Shown: positions 51,892 through 60,207 of the stretch, one piece after another
How the letters are laid out: each line of letters starts with the position of its first letter
How positions within the stretch are numbered: the first letter of the stretch is position 1
NCBI GenBank assembly: GCA_029339505.1
Contig: JAQISU010000246.1
Location: 2,134,501-2,198,500, forward strand
Source: Unio delphinus
Taxonomy: Eukaryota > Mollusca > Bivalvia > Unionida > Unionidae
Direction: 5' to 3'
DNA length: 64,000 bases
Translations under genes and position numbers: made by a program
The notes under the pieces: model-generated
Seen by the model: the letters and a program-made list of their open reading frames with translations, nothing else
What the model was told of the DNA's origin: nothing
The model's database searches: none

Positions 51892-53004
51892 ATGGAGAAG
51901 GTCTTAGCCAGCATTTACTACGATCCAGCTCACCCTGCAGGTTACGGAGGCATTCAGAAATTGTATCGTGCTGCCAAAACTCGCCTGAAAAAGCTCCGTT
52001 TACCAGCAGTACAACGATGGTTACAAGAACAAGCGACGTACACTTTACACAAACCCATTCGACGAAAATTTCACAGAAGTCGCACTCAAGTGGAAGGCAT
52101 CGATCATCAATGGCAAGCCGATTTAGCCGATGTCTCTCATTTAGCCACCTACAATCGTGGCTACAAATATTTGTTTTGTGTCATCGACGTCTTTTCTAAA
52201 TTTGCCTGGGTCGTACCATTGACATCCAAATCGAGCGGAGAGTTAGTACGAGCTTTGCAACTGGTGTTGAAACAAAGTGGTCGTCACCCTCTTCGATGGC
52301 AAACCGACAAAGGCACCGAATTTCTAAACCAAGCTTTCCAACGAGAATTAAAGAAACGTGACATTCATTTTTTCACCACTGAAAATCCTGAAACCAAAGC
52401 CAGTATCGTGGAACGTTTTCAACGTACCTTGAAAGAACGCATGTGGAAATATTTTACGCATCAACACACTCTCAAGTACATCGACGTCTTACCGCACTTA
52501 GTCCAAGCCTACAATCAATCTTACCATAGAAGCATTGGACGGGCCCCACAAGAGGTGACACCCGACAACGATATGACTGTTTTTGAGCGTCTGTTTGGTA
52601 CGTCCCGAACGAGGGCTGTCCCCAAGAAAGGTGGAGAAGTGTTAACCCCGGGAGATTGGGTTCGCATTGGTAAAACCAAACGCACTTTCGACAAAGGTTA
52701 CTTACCCAATTGGACCACCGAATTGTTTCGTGTTACTGGACGAGTGAGCGATCGTCATCCTACCGTCTATAAATTGGAAGACATGAACGGAGAAGTATTA
52801 AAAGGAACGTTTTACTTGCCTGAGTTACAACGTGTTACCAAAAAAGAAGACGACGTGTACGACATTGAAAGCATTCTCGAACGAAGAACCCGTAAAGTAG
52901 GAAAACGTCGTGTCAAAGAAGTCAAAGTACGTTGGAAAGGATATCCTCCTAGTTTTGATTCTTGGATTGACGCTGCCCAAGTCATCGACTATAAAAAGAA
53001 GTGA
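51892..53004 (+). CDS. int: Polinton integrase with chromodomain (370 aa)
   Basis: Inserts the element into host DNA. An N-terminal helical/zinc-binding-like region is followed by the rve core with Asp77 (HQWQADLAD), Asp139 (RWQTDKGTEF) and Glu174 (SIVERFQRTL). A C-terminal chromodomain occupies about 318-366 (YDIESILERRTRK, VRWKGYPPSFDSWIDAAQVI), which may guide insertion to marked chromatin. All catalytic residues are present. The perfect CTTGCG target duplication shows the machinery acted. The TATAAAAAG within its last codons (52991-52999) may be the promoter for the next genes. Confidence 0.96.
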   Translation: MEKVLASIYYDPAHPAGYGGIQKLYRAAKTRLKKLRLPAVQRWLQEQATYTLHKPIRRKFHRSRTQVEGIDHQWQADLADVSHLATYNRGYKYLFCVIDVFSKFAWVVPLTSKSSGELVRALQLVLKQSGRHPLRWQTDKGTEFLNQAFQRELKKRDIHFFTTENPETKASIVERFQRTLKERMWKYFTHQHTLKYIDVLPHLVQAYNQSYHRSIGRAPQEVTPDNDMTVFERLFGTSRTRAVPKKGGEVLTPGDWVRIGKTKRTFDKGYLPNWTTELFRVTGRVSDRHPTVYKLEDMNGEVLKGTFYLPELQRVTKKEDDVYDIESILERRTRKVGKRRVKEVKVRWKGYPPSFDSWIDAAQVIDYKKK

Positions 53005-53009
53005 CCATC

Positions 53010-53429
53010 ATGCCCTTCAATACAGCTTCAGCATCCACAGTGACTACTCCTTCACCCACGTCATCTCTGCAAGATTTACAAAAGCAACCCTTGTGGGTGT
53101 GGTGTGGAGAACGTGTCCCTAAAACCCAAATCGTCTTTTTCTGTCAAATCTTTGTGGTGTATTGTGTGATCGGTGCAGCCATTGCTAATTTGAGTTTGCA
53201 ACAAGGAGACAAACAATTGTGGACTATTTTACTCAGCAGTTGCATCGGGTATCTTCTTCCTAATCCTTCCCTGAAATACTCTTACAACGGGAACAACAGT
53301 AACAATATTGGGAGTCTTGCGTCCAACGTTAGTCCTTCTCCTGACAGTCACCCTTCCAATCACAATCCTCTTTTAGACACTCCTTTAACCTCGAGTAACT
53401 CCTCGGACAGAACAACATTGGAATTATGA
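53010..53429 (+). CDS. Two-span membrane protein (139 aa)
   Basis: MPFNTASASTVTTPSPTSSL leads to two hydrophobic segments (IVFFCQIFVVYCVIGAAIAN near 44-64 and LWTILLSSCIGYLL near 72-86), then a Ser/Asn-rich tail. A short membrane protein in this position is also present in element B, so it is a conserved part of the morphogenesis block. Its TGA overlaps the penton ATG as ATGA, a typical termination-reinitiation arrangement. Confidence 0.8.
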   Translation: MPFNTASASTVTTPSPTSSLQDLQKQPLWVWCGERVPKTQIVFFCQIFVVYCVIGAAIANLSLQQGDKQLWTILLSSCIGYLLPNPSLKYSYNGNNSNNIGSLASNVSPSPDSHPSNHNPLLDTPLTSSNSSDRTTLEL

Positions 53430-54367
53430 ACAACACTATGAACCAATTTTACTTAACGTTACCCAGTGACAGTTCCATGAAGGTGTTTCCTAACAACACA
53501 TTGTGTTGTTACACGTCTAAATTACCTCAAGCCATGCATTTGGATCAAGATGCTCATTGGGAAGTGGCTTTAGTGGAAATAATACACCCGTCACAAATCA
53601 AAAACATCGTCGAAAATCAAAACATTTTTACAGTAGAAGTGAAAGACGAGCAATTGCAAAAAGCCTTAATCGAACGAGGCATCATTGGCATTGACACAAA
53701 GAAATCATCAGTTGGACCCACAACTTCAACCCTGTCCACTCATGTGATCAGCATTCCTGCAGGCTATTATTTTAGTGGTCAACATTTAGTGACTACACTT
53801 GCTGCCAGGTTTAATGCTGTGTTTGGTAAAGCCCTGGATAAACTATCCGTCAAAAAAAGTGTTACCTTTGAGTACTATTCAGTGGCTCGTCGTCTCATGA
53901 TCAAATTTCCAGAGGATGAAATGATAGGCATTACCTTTTGTCCTGAATTGTTTGAGATTTTAGGTGGAGACACCGAGTCGCTCAAGAACAAAAAGCAAAT
54001 ACCATCCATAACCAGTAACATCATGTTTGCAAGATATTTTCGATTCCCTGTAGAATTGAACCAAGGACTCAACTTGATGTTTGTGTACTCCGATGTGGTA
54101 GAGTACAACGTGGTAGGACACACCTCTGTACCGTTACTACGTGTCATTCCTTTCAAAGTGGATTCTGCCGTCGCCGCTGACGAGGAAGGTGGAAATACCT
54201 ATCACATTCACCGTGAATTTGTACATCCTCATTATTTACCTGTCAGTAAGTCGTATTTCGACAGTGTCAACATTACTATAAAAGGAGAACTAGGTCAAAA
54301 TATTCCATTTACCAAAGGGAAAGTCACAGTGAAACTCCATTTTCAAAAACGATTCTCCAACAACTGA
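53426..54367 (+). CDS. Penton-type minor capsid protein (313 aa)
   Basis: MNNTMNQFYLTLPSDSSMKV with FPNNTLCCYTSKLP, WEVALVEIIHPSQIKN, TFEYYSVARRLMI, CPELFEILGG and SDVVEYNVVGHTSVPLLRVI is the conserved pattern of the Polinton single jelly-roll vertex protein. Five copies form each capsid vertex. Length and motif order fit the family and the ORF is intact. It is translated downstream of, and overlapping, the membrane protein. Confidence 0.92.
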   Translation: MNNTMNQFYLTLPSDSSMKVFPNNTLCCYTSKLPQAMHLDQDAHWEVALVEIIHPSQIKNIVENQNIFTVEVKDEQLQKALIERGIIGIDTKKSSVGPTTSTLSTHVISIPAGYYFSGQHLVTTLAARFNAVFGKALDKLSVKKSVTFEYYSVARRLMIKFPEDEMIGITFCPELFEILGGDTESLKNKKQIPSITSNIMFARYFRFPVELNQGLNLMFVYSDVVEYNVVGHTSVPLLRVIPFKVDSAVAADEEGGNTYHIHREFVHPHYLPVSKSYFDSVNITIKGELGQNIPFTKGKVTVKLHFQKRFSNN

Positions 54368-54374
54368 AAAAGTG

Positions 54375-54815
54375 ATGTATCCTGTGTACCGAGGAGTCGC
54401 TCGACAACGAGGACATGGTTTAGGAGATATGTTTAAATCAGCCTTTCGTTCTGTGGTCCCTGTTTTGAAACCGATGGTGACACGAGGATTGCACGCCTTA
54501 AAAGATGCCGCATTGACTCACGGCAAAGATTTTCTTCACAATGTTCTCATTGACAAACAAAACCCTAAAGAAGCTTTTTTGAGAGCAGGCAAAAATGTCT
54601 TGCTTCAAACGGGTAAAGAGATTTTGGGTCGACGAGAAAGTCCTATAAATGCCCTAAACGGTACCGAGTCTGGCATTCCTGCTTCCCTGACGACACAGCA
54701 AGGACAAGGTAGAAAGCGACGACGAAGGCACCCTTTCAAAAGTCTCCGTACCTCTAAAGTTCGAAAGACGAAGAAAAAAAGAACCTCTCGAGACTTAGAC
54801 ATTTTTGATTATTAA
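54375..54815 (+). CDS. pVI-like minor structural protein (146 aa)
   Basis: The first ATG is at 54375 (MYPVYRGVARQRGHGLGDMF). The GHGLGDMFKSAFRSVVPVLK segment is an amphipathic helix next to a Gly-rich turn, a pattern repeated in many Polinton genomes and compared with adenovirus membrane-lytic or cement proteins. The C-terminus is strongly basic (KRRRRHPFKS, KTKKKRTSRD). It sits between penton and major capsid, supporting a virion role. Confidence 0.75.
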   Translation: MYPVYRGVARQRGHGLGDMFKSAFRSVVPVLKPMVTRGLHALKDAALTHGKDFLHNVLIDKQNPKEAFLRAGKNVLLQTGKEILGRRESPINALNGTESGIPASLTTQQGQGRKRRRRHPFKSLRTSKVRKTKKKRTSRDLDIFDY

Positions 54816-54842
54816 AAGTGAAGAAAAAAACATAAAGAAAAA

Positions 54843-56183
54843 ATGATGCACCAAGAATCTTGTGCCTGTTCCAAGTCGGAACTAGATCTCTTTGCCATGC
54901 CACCCACCATGACGACCATGCAAGAAGCCCAATGGGTCGAATTTCATCCCGTCTCCTCTTTGACGGATTCAGCTCCCATCGAGTTTGAAATCAAAGGACA
55001 ACCCGAAGATTACATCGATCTCAACAACAGTTACTTGTATTTGAAACTGAAAGTCACCAAAACGGACGGCTCCGCTCTAGCAGCCGATACCCAAGCAGCT
55101 CCCGTCAACAATTTCATGCATTCCTTGTTCAGCGAAGTGGATTTGTACATGAATAACAAACTGGTCAGCAGTAGCATGGATACTTACCCTTACCGAGCGT
55201 ACCTCGAAAATCTCTTGACGTACGGAAAAGAAGCCAAGAACACTCATTTAGATGCTTGCGTGGTATGGAAACCTGACACCGCAGATAAGTTTAACGACGC
55301 AGCCACAGCCTCGGAAGCCAACAATACCCACAATGTGGGTTTTATCGAGCGTCGAAAGAAAATTCTTGGACGTAGTTTAGAACTGTGCGATCGTTTGCAT
55401 TTGGACATGTGGTTTCAAGAGAAGTATTTGCTGAACGGAGTGGATATTCGCTTGAGACTAAATCGTAGCAGTGCTGCTTTCCATTTGATAGCTCATGAAC
55501 CTGAAGCTGCTGATCAGAAGACTATCCACCACTGTAAAATCAGTATCCAAGAAGCCAAGTTATACGTGCGTCGTGTGGAAGTGTTACCTAAAGTGGGAAA
55601 TGATATCAGTCACACTTTGAGCAGAACGACAGCCAAGTATCCGATACGACGCGTGGAAGTCAAAACGTTCACCATTGCCGCTGGACTCCAATCTAAGATC
55701 GAAGATCATCTGTTCCAAGGACAGTTACCCAAACGTTTATTCATTGGTATCGTCAGCAATGCAGCCTTCAACGGTGCCTACACTCAAAATCCTTTCGAGT
55801 TTAAGCACTACGGAGTATCCAAAATCGAAGTCAGTCGCGATGGCAAAACTTTGTGTACCAGACCCTTCGAACCCAAGTTTGCCGCGAAGAATTACTTGAG
55901 GTCGTACTTGTCACTGTACGAAGCCACAGGACAGTTAGGAACCAACACCAGTCACGGTATTTCCTACGAAGATTATGCAGGAGGTTACGCGTTGTGGGCT
56001 TTTGATTTCACTCCAGACCAAGGCAGCGACGAGGGACATTTCCACCCTATAAAATCTGGGCAGATACGTGTGGAACTTCAGTTTGCAAAGGCTCTTGACG
56101 AAACGGTGAATGTCATTCTGTATGCTGAATTCGATAATACCATAGAAATCAACAGTTTGAGAGAAGTCATTCTAGACTATTAG
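54843..56183 (+). CDS. Major capsid protein, double jelly-roll (446 aa)
   Basis: Forms the hexon-like trimers of the icosahedral shell. Conserved Polinton features: FHPVSSLTDSAPIEFEIKGQ, DYIDLNNSYLYLKLKV, NNFMHSLFSEVDLYMNNKLV, YPYRAYLENLLTYG in the first barrel, and RRVEVKTFTIAAG, PKRLFIGIVSN, GGYALWAFDFTPDQ, FDNTIEINSLREVILDY in the second. The ORF is intact and of usual length. Comparison with the element B copy shows B was split by two insertions, while C is clean. Confidence 0.96.
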   Translation: MMHQESCACSKSELDLFAMPPTMTTMQEAQWVEFHPVSSLTDSAPIEFEIKGQPEDYIDLNNSYLYLKLKVTKTDGSALAADTQAAPVNNFMHSLFSEVDLYMNNKLVSSSMDTYPYRAYLENLLTYGKEAKNTHLDACVVWKPDTADKFNDAATASEANNTHNVGFIERRKKILGRSLELCDRLHLDMWFQEKYLLNGVDIRLRLNRSSAAFHLIAHEPEAADQKTIHHCKISIQEAKLYVRRVEVLPKVGNDISHTLSRTTAKYPIRRVEVKTFTIAAGLQSKIEDHLFQGQLPKRLFIGIVSNAAFNGAYTQNPFEFKHYGVSKIEVSRDGKTLCTRPFEPKFAAKNYLRSYLSLYEATGQLGTNTSHGISYEDYAGGYALWAFDFTPDQGSDEGHFHPIKSGQIRVELQFAKALDETVNVILYAEFDNTIEINSLREVILDY

Positions 56184-56188
56184 ACACT

Positions 56189-56689
56189 ATGGAAGACCCT
56201 TGTCCCTCTTTGAATAGTGGAGAATCCATGGAATGGGAGGTTACAGAGAAAGCAAACCCTCAAGACCAAAAAGAAGAAGAAGTAGTGATCATGCAATCCA
56301 GATGGCCAGAACAGGAACAACAGTTAGTGGCTTGTTTTGCACAACACTTGGAAGATAAAATGAGAGACATGATTAAAAAAGATTGTTATGGATGTCAAAT
56401 CGATCATCCCAGTCAAATTCAACACGATAAATGTATGATGATGAGTCAAGAAGAAAAATTGGATGATTATCTGAACGAAGCTTGGAGTCTCATCTCCGAA
56501 GAAGACGTGTTACTTCAGTGGTATAAAGGCTTACGTGATCATTCCTCTCCTCCATTGTTTACTCGAGAAATTGATCGCATCGAAGCTCTCTTGGCCAAGA
56601 GTAAAGAGACGAAGCAAACCATCAGTTACTTGTCAGACCGTTTCAAGCAAAAAGTCTGGATCGAATTGATGACTTATCATCACCTGTGA
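56189..56689 (+). CDS. Conserved Polinton Cys/His-cluster protein (166 aa)
   Basis: Starts 5 nt after the capsid stop (MEDPCPSLNSGES). The core CYGCQIDHPSQIQHDKC looks like a zinc-binding cluster and is followed by acidic helical sequence. Cys-Gly-Cys...His...His...Cys proteins of this kind recur beside the capsid gene in Polintons; function unknown. The preceding genes are spaced by only a few bases, so it belongs to the late block. Confidence 0.75.
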   Translation: MEDPCPSLNSGESMEWEVTEKANPQDQKEEEVVIMQSRWPEQEQQLVACFAQHLEDKMRDMIKKDCYGCQIDHPSQIQHDKCMMMSQEEKLDDYLNEAWSLISEEDVLLQWYKGLRDHSSPPLFTREIDRIEALLAKSKETKQTISYLSDRFKQKVWIELMTYHHL

Positions 56690-56726
56690 AGAAAGGAGAG
56701 AAAAAAACAAGGCTACACAACAAAAA

Positions 56727-57293
56727 ATGGATACTTGGGAACTTTATTATCTTTTGAACCGTAGTTCGTACACTGCTTCTTGGAATCCTGTCGTGTGTGC
56801 TAAAGATGAACTACCTCATCGCAAACCTCAAGAGAATCAAGCTTATGTCATCAACACAGATGACAGTCATCTTCCAGGAACTCACTGGGTAGCTGTCTAC
56901 TTTCCTCAAGAGGGATGTGCGGAGTATTTTGATTCGTATGGATTGCCTCCTTTCGAAGATGATATCATTGACTTTATGAGAAGAAATGCTCAGACGACAC
57001 GATTCAATAATGTGAAATTACAAAGCACAGATTCTATGGTGTGTGGACAATATTGTATCTATTATCTGCATCATCGCAGTCTTGGATATTCTTTAGAACA
57101 TTTAGTGACTTATTTTGATCGTCATTCGTCTCGAAACGATGACAAAGTAGATCGATGGTTTTGTGACCATTATGGCTATCTGTTGTCTTTAGCTAGGAAA
57201 CGTAGTGTACATCAATCGCCCAATGACTTCCAACAGTGGAAATCTCAATTTAATTCACAACGTTGTCAACCATGTCAAAAGAGATTGTATTAG
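56727..57293 (+). CDS. Adenain-like cysteine protease (188 aa)
   Basis: Capsid maturation protease of the Ulp1/adenain family. The triad is His53 (LPGTHWVAVYF), Asp69 (EYFDSYGLP) and Cys106 (SMVCGQYCIYY), with Gln99 as oxyanion residue. The ATG at 56727 (MDTWELYYLL) is the first in frame. It is expected to process pVI-like and core proteins. Basic and Cys-rich C-terminus (QRCQPCQKRLY) may bind DNA or zinc. Confidence 0.93.
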   Translation: MDTWELYYLLNRSSYTASWNPVVCAKDELPHRKPQENQAYVINTDDSHLPGTHWVAVYFPQEGCAEYFDSYGLPPFEDDIIDFMRRNAQTTRFNNVKLQSTDSMVCGQYCIYYLHHRSLGYSLEHLVTYFDRHSSRNDDKVDRWFCDHYGYLLSLARKRSVHQSPNDFQQWKSQFNSQRCQPCQKRLY

Positions 57294-57432
57294 TGTTATG
57301 GAAGAAATAAATGTTTGTTATTTAAAAAAATGTTTGTTATTTGAAAATAATGTTTGTTAGTTGAAAAAATTGTGTTTGTTATTTGAAATAATGTTTGTTA
57401 TTTGAATAAAAATGTTGTGTTTTGAAAACCAA
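57294..57432 (+). repeat. TGTTTGTTATTTGAA tandem motif and AATAAA sites (late block 3' end)
   Basis: Five degenerate copies about 22 bp apart, including AATAAATG soon after the protease stop and AATAAAAATG near 57403. Likely the polyadenylation region of the late gene block. Retained in element B (20865-21005). Confidence 0.7.
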
Positions 57433-57541
57433 TGCGTCTGTCGTTTGTTTTACATTTGTATTCATATAAATGCTCTTTGACTTTTCTTTCTATCCCTCAC
57501 ATCAAACTATCTTAACGTTTCCAAGCCCTAAACCGTAGAGG

Positions 57542-57578
57542 GGTGTTTTCCATCACGTCCGCGCTTGAACCATATAAA
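57542..57578 (+). promoter_or_regulatory. Arm-gene promoter box, TATA (copy 1)
   Basis: GGTGTTTTCCATCACGTCCG plus CGCTTGAA (57542-57569), TATAAA at 57573-57578, and a CAGTCTGG initiator-like site at 57593. Near-identical to 58381 onward. Confidence 0.8.
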
Positions 57579-57632
57579 GCAGGGGTAGTCTCCAGTCTGG
57601 CCATCCATTGTTTGACTCATCCTACTACGAAG

Positions 57633-57992
57633 ATGTGCTCAAGACTAGCTAAGCTGAACGAAGCTTATGTCACTCTGCATCGTATCAGACACAATCTGAT
57701 GCCAAAGCCTGAAGAGATTGAGAATGTAAGAATGCTACAAGTAACGGAAGACCTCATAGAAGAACTCTTCAGAGAGGAAATTCAAAAAGAGAAAGAAGAA
57801 TGGACTGAGAAGTATCGACTTCAAAAGCAGCAGAGAGAGCAGAGAGAACAGCAGCAGCAACAGCAACAACAGCAGCAGGAACCAGACAGAAGTTTTGTCG
57901 ACTGTCGTGTGGACACGAAAGAGTTCTCTTTCTCTTTCCGAAGAAGCAGACCCTATCGTGTAGCCAAACGAGGACGCAATCTTAGACGATAA
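57633..57992 (+). CDS. Coiled-coil arm protein with polyglutamine (119 aa)
   Basis: The ATG at 57633 (MCSRLAKLNEAYVTLHRIRH) is chosen because TATA and initiator precede it; the longer frame would begin inside the promoter. Helical, with heptad-like sequence IENVRMLQVTEDLIEELFRE and a Gln/Arg run of about 20 residues, then a basic C-terminus (RRSRPYRVAKRGRNLRR). The leader and N-terminus are similar to the next gene, so they are paralogues. It ends 42 nt before a histone-type stem-loop. Confidence 0.75.
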   Translation: MCSRLAKLNEAYVTLHRIRHNLMPKPEEIENVRMLQVTEDLIEELFREEIQKEKEEWTEKYRLQKQQREQREQQQQQQQQQQEPDRSFVDCRVDTKEFSFSFRRSRPYRVAKRGRNLRR

Positions 57993-58034
57993 AAGATTGC
58001 CATCCTTCCTCGTACACACAAACACAAAAAAAAC

Positions 58035-58050
58035 AGCCCTTTTCAGGGCT
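58035..58050 (+). terminator. Histone-type 3' stem-loop
   Basis: AGCCCTTTTCAGGGCT: perfect 6-bp stem and TTTC loop, followed by ACCCA exactly as in metazoan histone mRNAs and by CGAAAAGAA 12 nt later. Confidence 0.9.
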
Positions 58051-58312
58051 ACCCAATATTCTCGAAAAGAATTAATCATTCAATTTGCTTATGGTATGTG
58101 AGGAAGTTAGAAAAAAATTAGAAGTGAGTCTATAATCACTGTCTCTTTTTACTTTTGTTTTGAAGTGCGTCTATAAGCACAACGTATTTTTTCAAAATAA
58201 CTTGTTCAATGTATAATTAATAGGAGTCAAGTATAAAAGTGAGTGAGTGTTTTATTTTAAAAGTCAGCTTGTTTTGATGATGATAGGAATAATGTAAGTT
58301 TTTTGGATCTAG

Positions 58313-58420
58313 GGGTGTTTTCCATCACGTCCGCGTGTTTTGGTAATGATAGAGATACTGTAAGATTTTTGGATCTAGGGGGTGTTTTCCATCACGTCCG
58401 CGCTTGAATTATATATAAAG
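58313..58420 (+). promoter_or_regulatory. Tandem arm-gene promoter boxes and TATA (copy 2)
   Basis: A first box (58313-58336, GGTGTTTTCCATCACGTCCGCG) has no TATA; the second (58381-58408) is followed by TATATAAA (58413-58420) and a TCAGTC initiator (58430-58435). Both are preceded by TTTTTGGATCTAGG, showing a local duplication of about 67 bp. Confidence 0.8.
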
Positions 58421-58468
58421 AAGCACTCGTCAGTCTGGCTACCCATCGTTGACGCATCAACACCAAAG

Positions 58469-58975
58469 ATGAGTAGACTTCAAAAATTGAGAGAGCTTCA
58501 AATGCACCTGGAGAATGCTAGGCGTCTCCTGGATGAACTGGCTATGGAGGCTATAGCAGAGCAGGCCAAGACTGAAAAAGAAGAGGAGGAAAGAAAAAAG
58601 AAAGAAGAGGAGGAGAAGAAAAGACCGATCTTGCCTCACCGCATGATGGTTAAAGCCTGTCGGGTGAAACCTGAGGTGAGGACGCCTTCACCACCAGAAT
58701 CAGCTCGTCAAGCACAGGCAGCTTCCTCTTCACTCCCAATCACAAGAGTGAATTGGGCGCAACAACCACAGTCTCAGCCGCAACAACCACAGCCTCATCC
58801 ACGGTTGCGGAATAGAGGAAGAAATGAAGAGACTTTCACTATCCCACAAAGTGAAGACTGGGATAGTGAAGCCACTCATTCTCCCTCTGCGCTCCCAATC
58901 ACAAGAGTGAATTGGGAGAATGATTGGAGTAGGAGATGTGTGTGTGGGGCTAGACCTGGGAGATGCCAGCATTAG
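58469..58975 (+). CDS. Coiled-coil arm protein with duplicated LPITRVNW motif (168 aa)
   Basis: The ATG at 58469 (MSRLQKLRELQMHLENARRL) follows TATA by about 50 nt. The first 55 residues form a Lys/Glu coiled coil (EEERKKKEEEEKKR). The rest is Pro/Gln/Ser-rich with the eight-residue motif LPITRVNW occurring twice (near 89 and 143) and a Cys-rich end (RRCVCGARPGRCQH). Ends 27 nt before a histone-type stem-loop. Paralogous leader and start region with the gene at 57633. Function unknown; the repeated Trp motif could be a binding peptide. Confidence 0.75.
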   Translation: MSRLQKLRELQMHLENARRLLDELAMEAIAEQAKTEKEEEERKKKEEEEKKRPILPHRMMVKACRVKPEVRTPSPPESARQAQAASSSLPITRVNWAQQPQSQPQQPQPHPRLRNRGRNEETFTIPQSEDWDSEATHSPSALPITRVNWENDWSRRCVCGARPGRCQH

Positions 58976-59002
58976 CCAGGTGTATTTTGAAGTTTAAAAA
59001 AC

Positions 59003-59018
59003 AGTCCTTCTCAGGGCT
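59003..59018 (+). terminator. Histone-type 3' stem-loop
   Basis: AGTCCTTCTCAGGGCT: 6-bp stem with one T-G pair and TCTC loop (fits UYUM), followed by ACCCA and by AAGAAAAGAAA 12 nt later. The next 20 bases are shared with the left-arm gene's 3' flank (41441 onward). Confidence 0.85.
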
Positions 59019-59116
59019 ACCCAAATAACAAGAAAAGAAATACTATGTCAATTGCCAATGGGTGTGAGAGAGGAGTAGTGTGATTATAAACACTGACTCT
59101 ATTTAGATGGTATATG

Positions 59117-59515
59117 GTGTGATTTTGGATAGTATATAATAGGGTTTGTTTTGGCTGCTTCCCCGTGTGTGTGGTTAGTATAGGGTGTGATTTTGGATAG
59201 TATAAAGTATGGTGTGTTTTGGCTGCTTCCCCGTGTGTGTGGTTAGTATAGGGTGTGATTTTGGATAGTATATAGTATGGTTTGTTTTGGCTGCTTCCCC
59301 GTGTGTGTGGTTAGTATAGGGTGTGATTTTGGATAGTATATAGTATGGTTTGTTTTGGCTGCTTCCCCGTGTGTGTGTGGTTAGTATAGGGTGTGATTTT
59401 GGATAGTATATAGTATGGTTTGTTTTGGCTGCTTCCCCGTGTGTGTGTGGTTAGTATAGGGTGTGATTTTGGATAGTAAATGATATGGTTTGTGGATAGT
59501 ATATAATATGACAAG
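59117..59515 (+). repeat. Minisatellite of about 66-69 bp, five to six units
   Basis: Units contain GGCTGCTTCCCCGTGTGTGT then GGTTAGTATAGGGTGTGATT, beginning about 59154, 59220, 59286, 59353 and 59422. They lie between two arm genes, so they may be spacer or regulatory repeats. No coding call. Confidence 0.9.
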
Positions 59516-59526
59516 TGAATGTAGGG

Positions 59527-59563
59527 GGTGTTTACTTTCACGTCCGTGCTTAAGATATATATA
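59527..59563 (+). promoter_or_regulatory. Arm-gene promoter box and TATA (copy 3)
   Basis: GGTGTTTACTTTCACGTCCG then TGCTTAAG, TATATATAA at 59555-59563 and a TCAGTC initiator at 59572-59577. Diverged version of the other two boxes. Confidence 0.75.
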
Positions 59564-59608
59564 AGCAATCGTCAGTCCTTGGAGCCATTCAATTTTGAAC
59601 ACATCAAG

Positions 59609-60187
59609 ATGAATTTTGAATTGTTTATCCAACTCCGAGACAGTTGGTTTGGGATCCTTGATGCAGAATATGAAGTGGAAAGACTTGAGGAAGAATTTCA
59701 AAGTAACCATGGCTTTGTAAGCCAACTGAAATTAGCAAGAGATCTATTAGAAGGTATGATAGAGGAGGAAGACCAGAAATTAAGAAGACGTATTAAAAGA
59801 AAATATATAAGAATAGGGGATTTGAAGCAGGCACTTGATCATGTCATCAAAGTCAGGTGCTTTCTAGAAGAAACATTACATCTCATAGAGTGGGAATATG
59901 TGCAGTGGGGTCTAGACAGGCTAAAGAAAGCAGAAGCAATGATGAGAATGGTGATGGAAGAACAGGTGATCCAGATTAAAGAAAACTGGTCTAAGGAGAG
60001 AAAGGAAAAAAAGAACAAAAAGAAGAAAGAGGACTTTGATCTACTCAATCTAAGATGGATGAGAGTTCAGGAAAAGTTTCGAGCTATGGGACATCCTGAC
60101 TGGATTCCCGAGGACGAAAAGAAGAAGAAGAAGAAAACGGGAATCATTGGTAAACTTAAAAGGTGGTGGAACAACGACAGAAAATAA
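59609..60187 (+). CDS. Right-end coiled-coil arm protein (192 aa)
   Basis: The ATG at 59609 (MNFELFIQLRDSWFGILDAE) follows TATA and initiator. Mostly helical: YEVERLEEEFQ, LKLARDLLEGMIEEED, then two long Lys/Glu coiled coils. A conserved C-terminal block FRAMGHPDWIPEDEKKK, GIIGKLKRWW is nearly unchanged in element B, so it is probably the functional part. Ends 20 nt before the stem-loop that begins the right terminal repeat. No family recognised. Confidence 0.8.
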   Translation: MNFELFIQLRDSWFGILDAEYEVERLEEEFQSNHGFVSQLKLARDLLEGMIEEEDQKLRRRIKRKYIRIGDLKQALDHVIKVRCFLEETLHLIEWEYVQWGLDRLKKAEAMMRMVMEEQVIQIKENWSKERKEKKNKKKKEDFDLLNLRWMRVQEKFRAMGHPDWIPEDEKKKKKKTGIIGKLKRWWNNDRK

Positions 60188-60207
60188 AAGAAAAAGAAGT
60201 ATCCAAA

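Noticed and set aside
59117..59515. Possible CRISPR-like array
   Set aside because: Units are contiguous with no unique spacers; an ordinary minisatellite in eukaryotic DNA.
59311..59725. Two repetitive minus-strand ORFs (YILSKITPYTNHTHTG-type)
   Set aside because: Antisense of the minisatellite.
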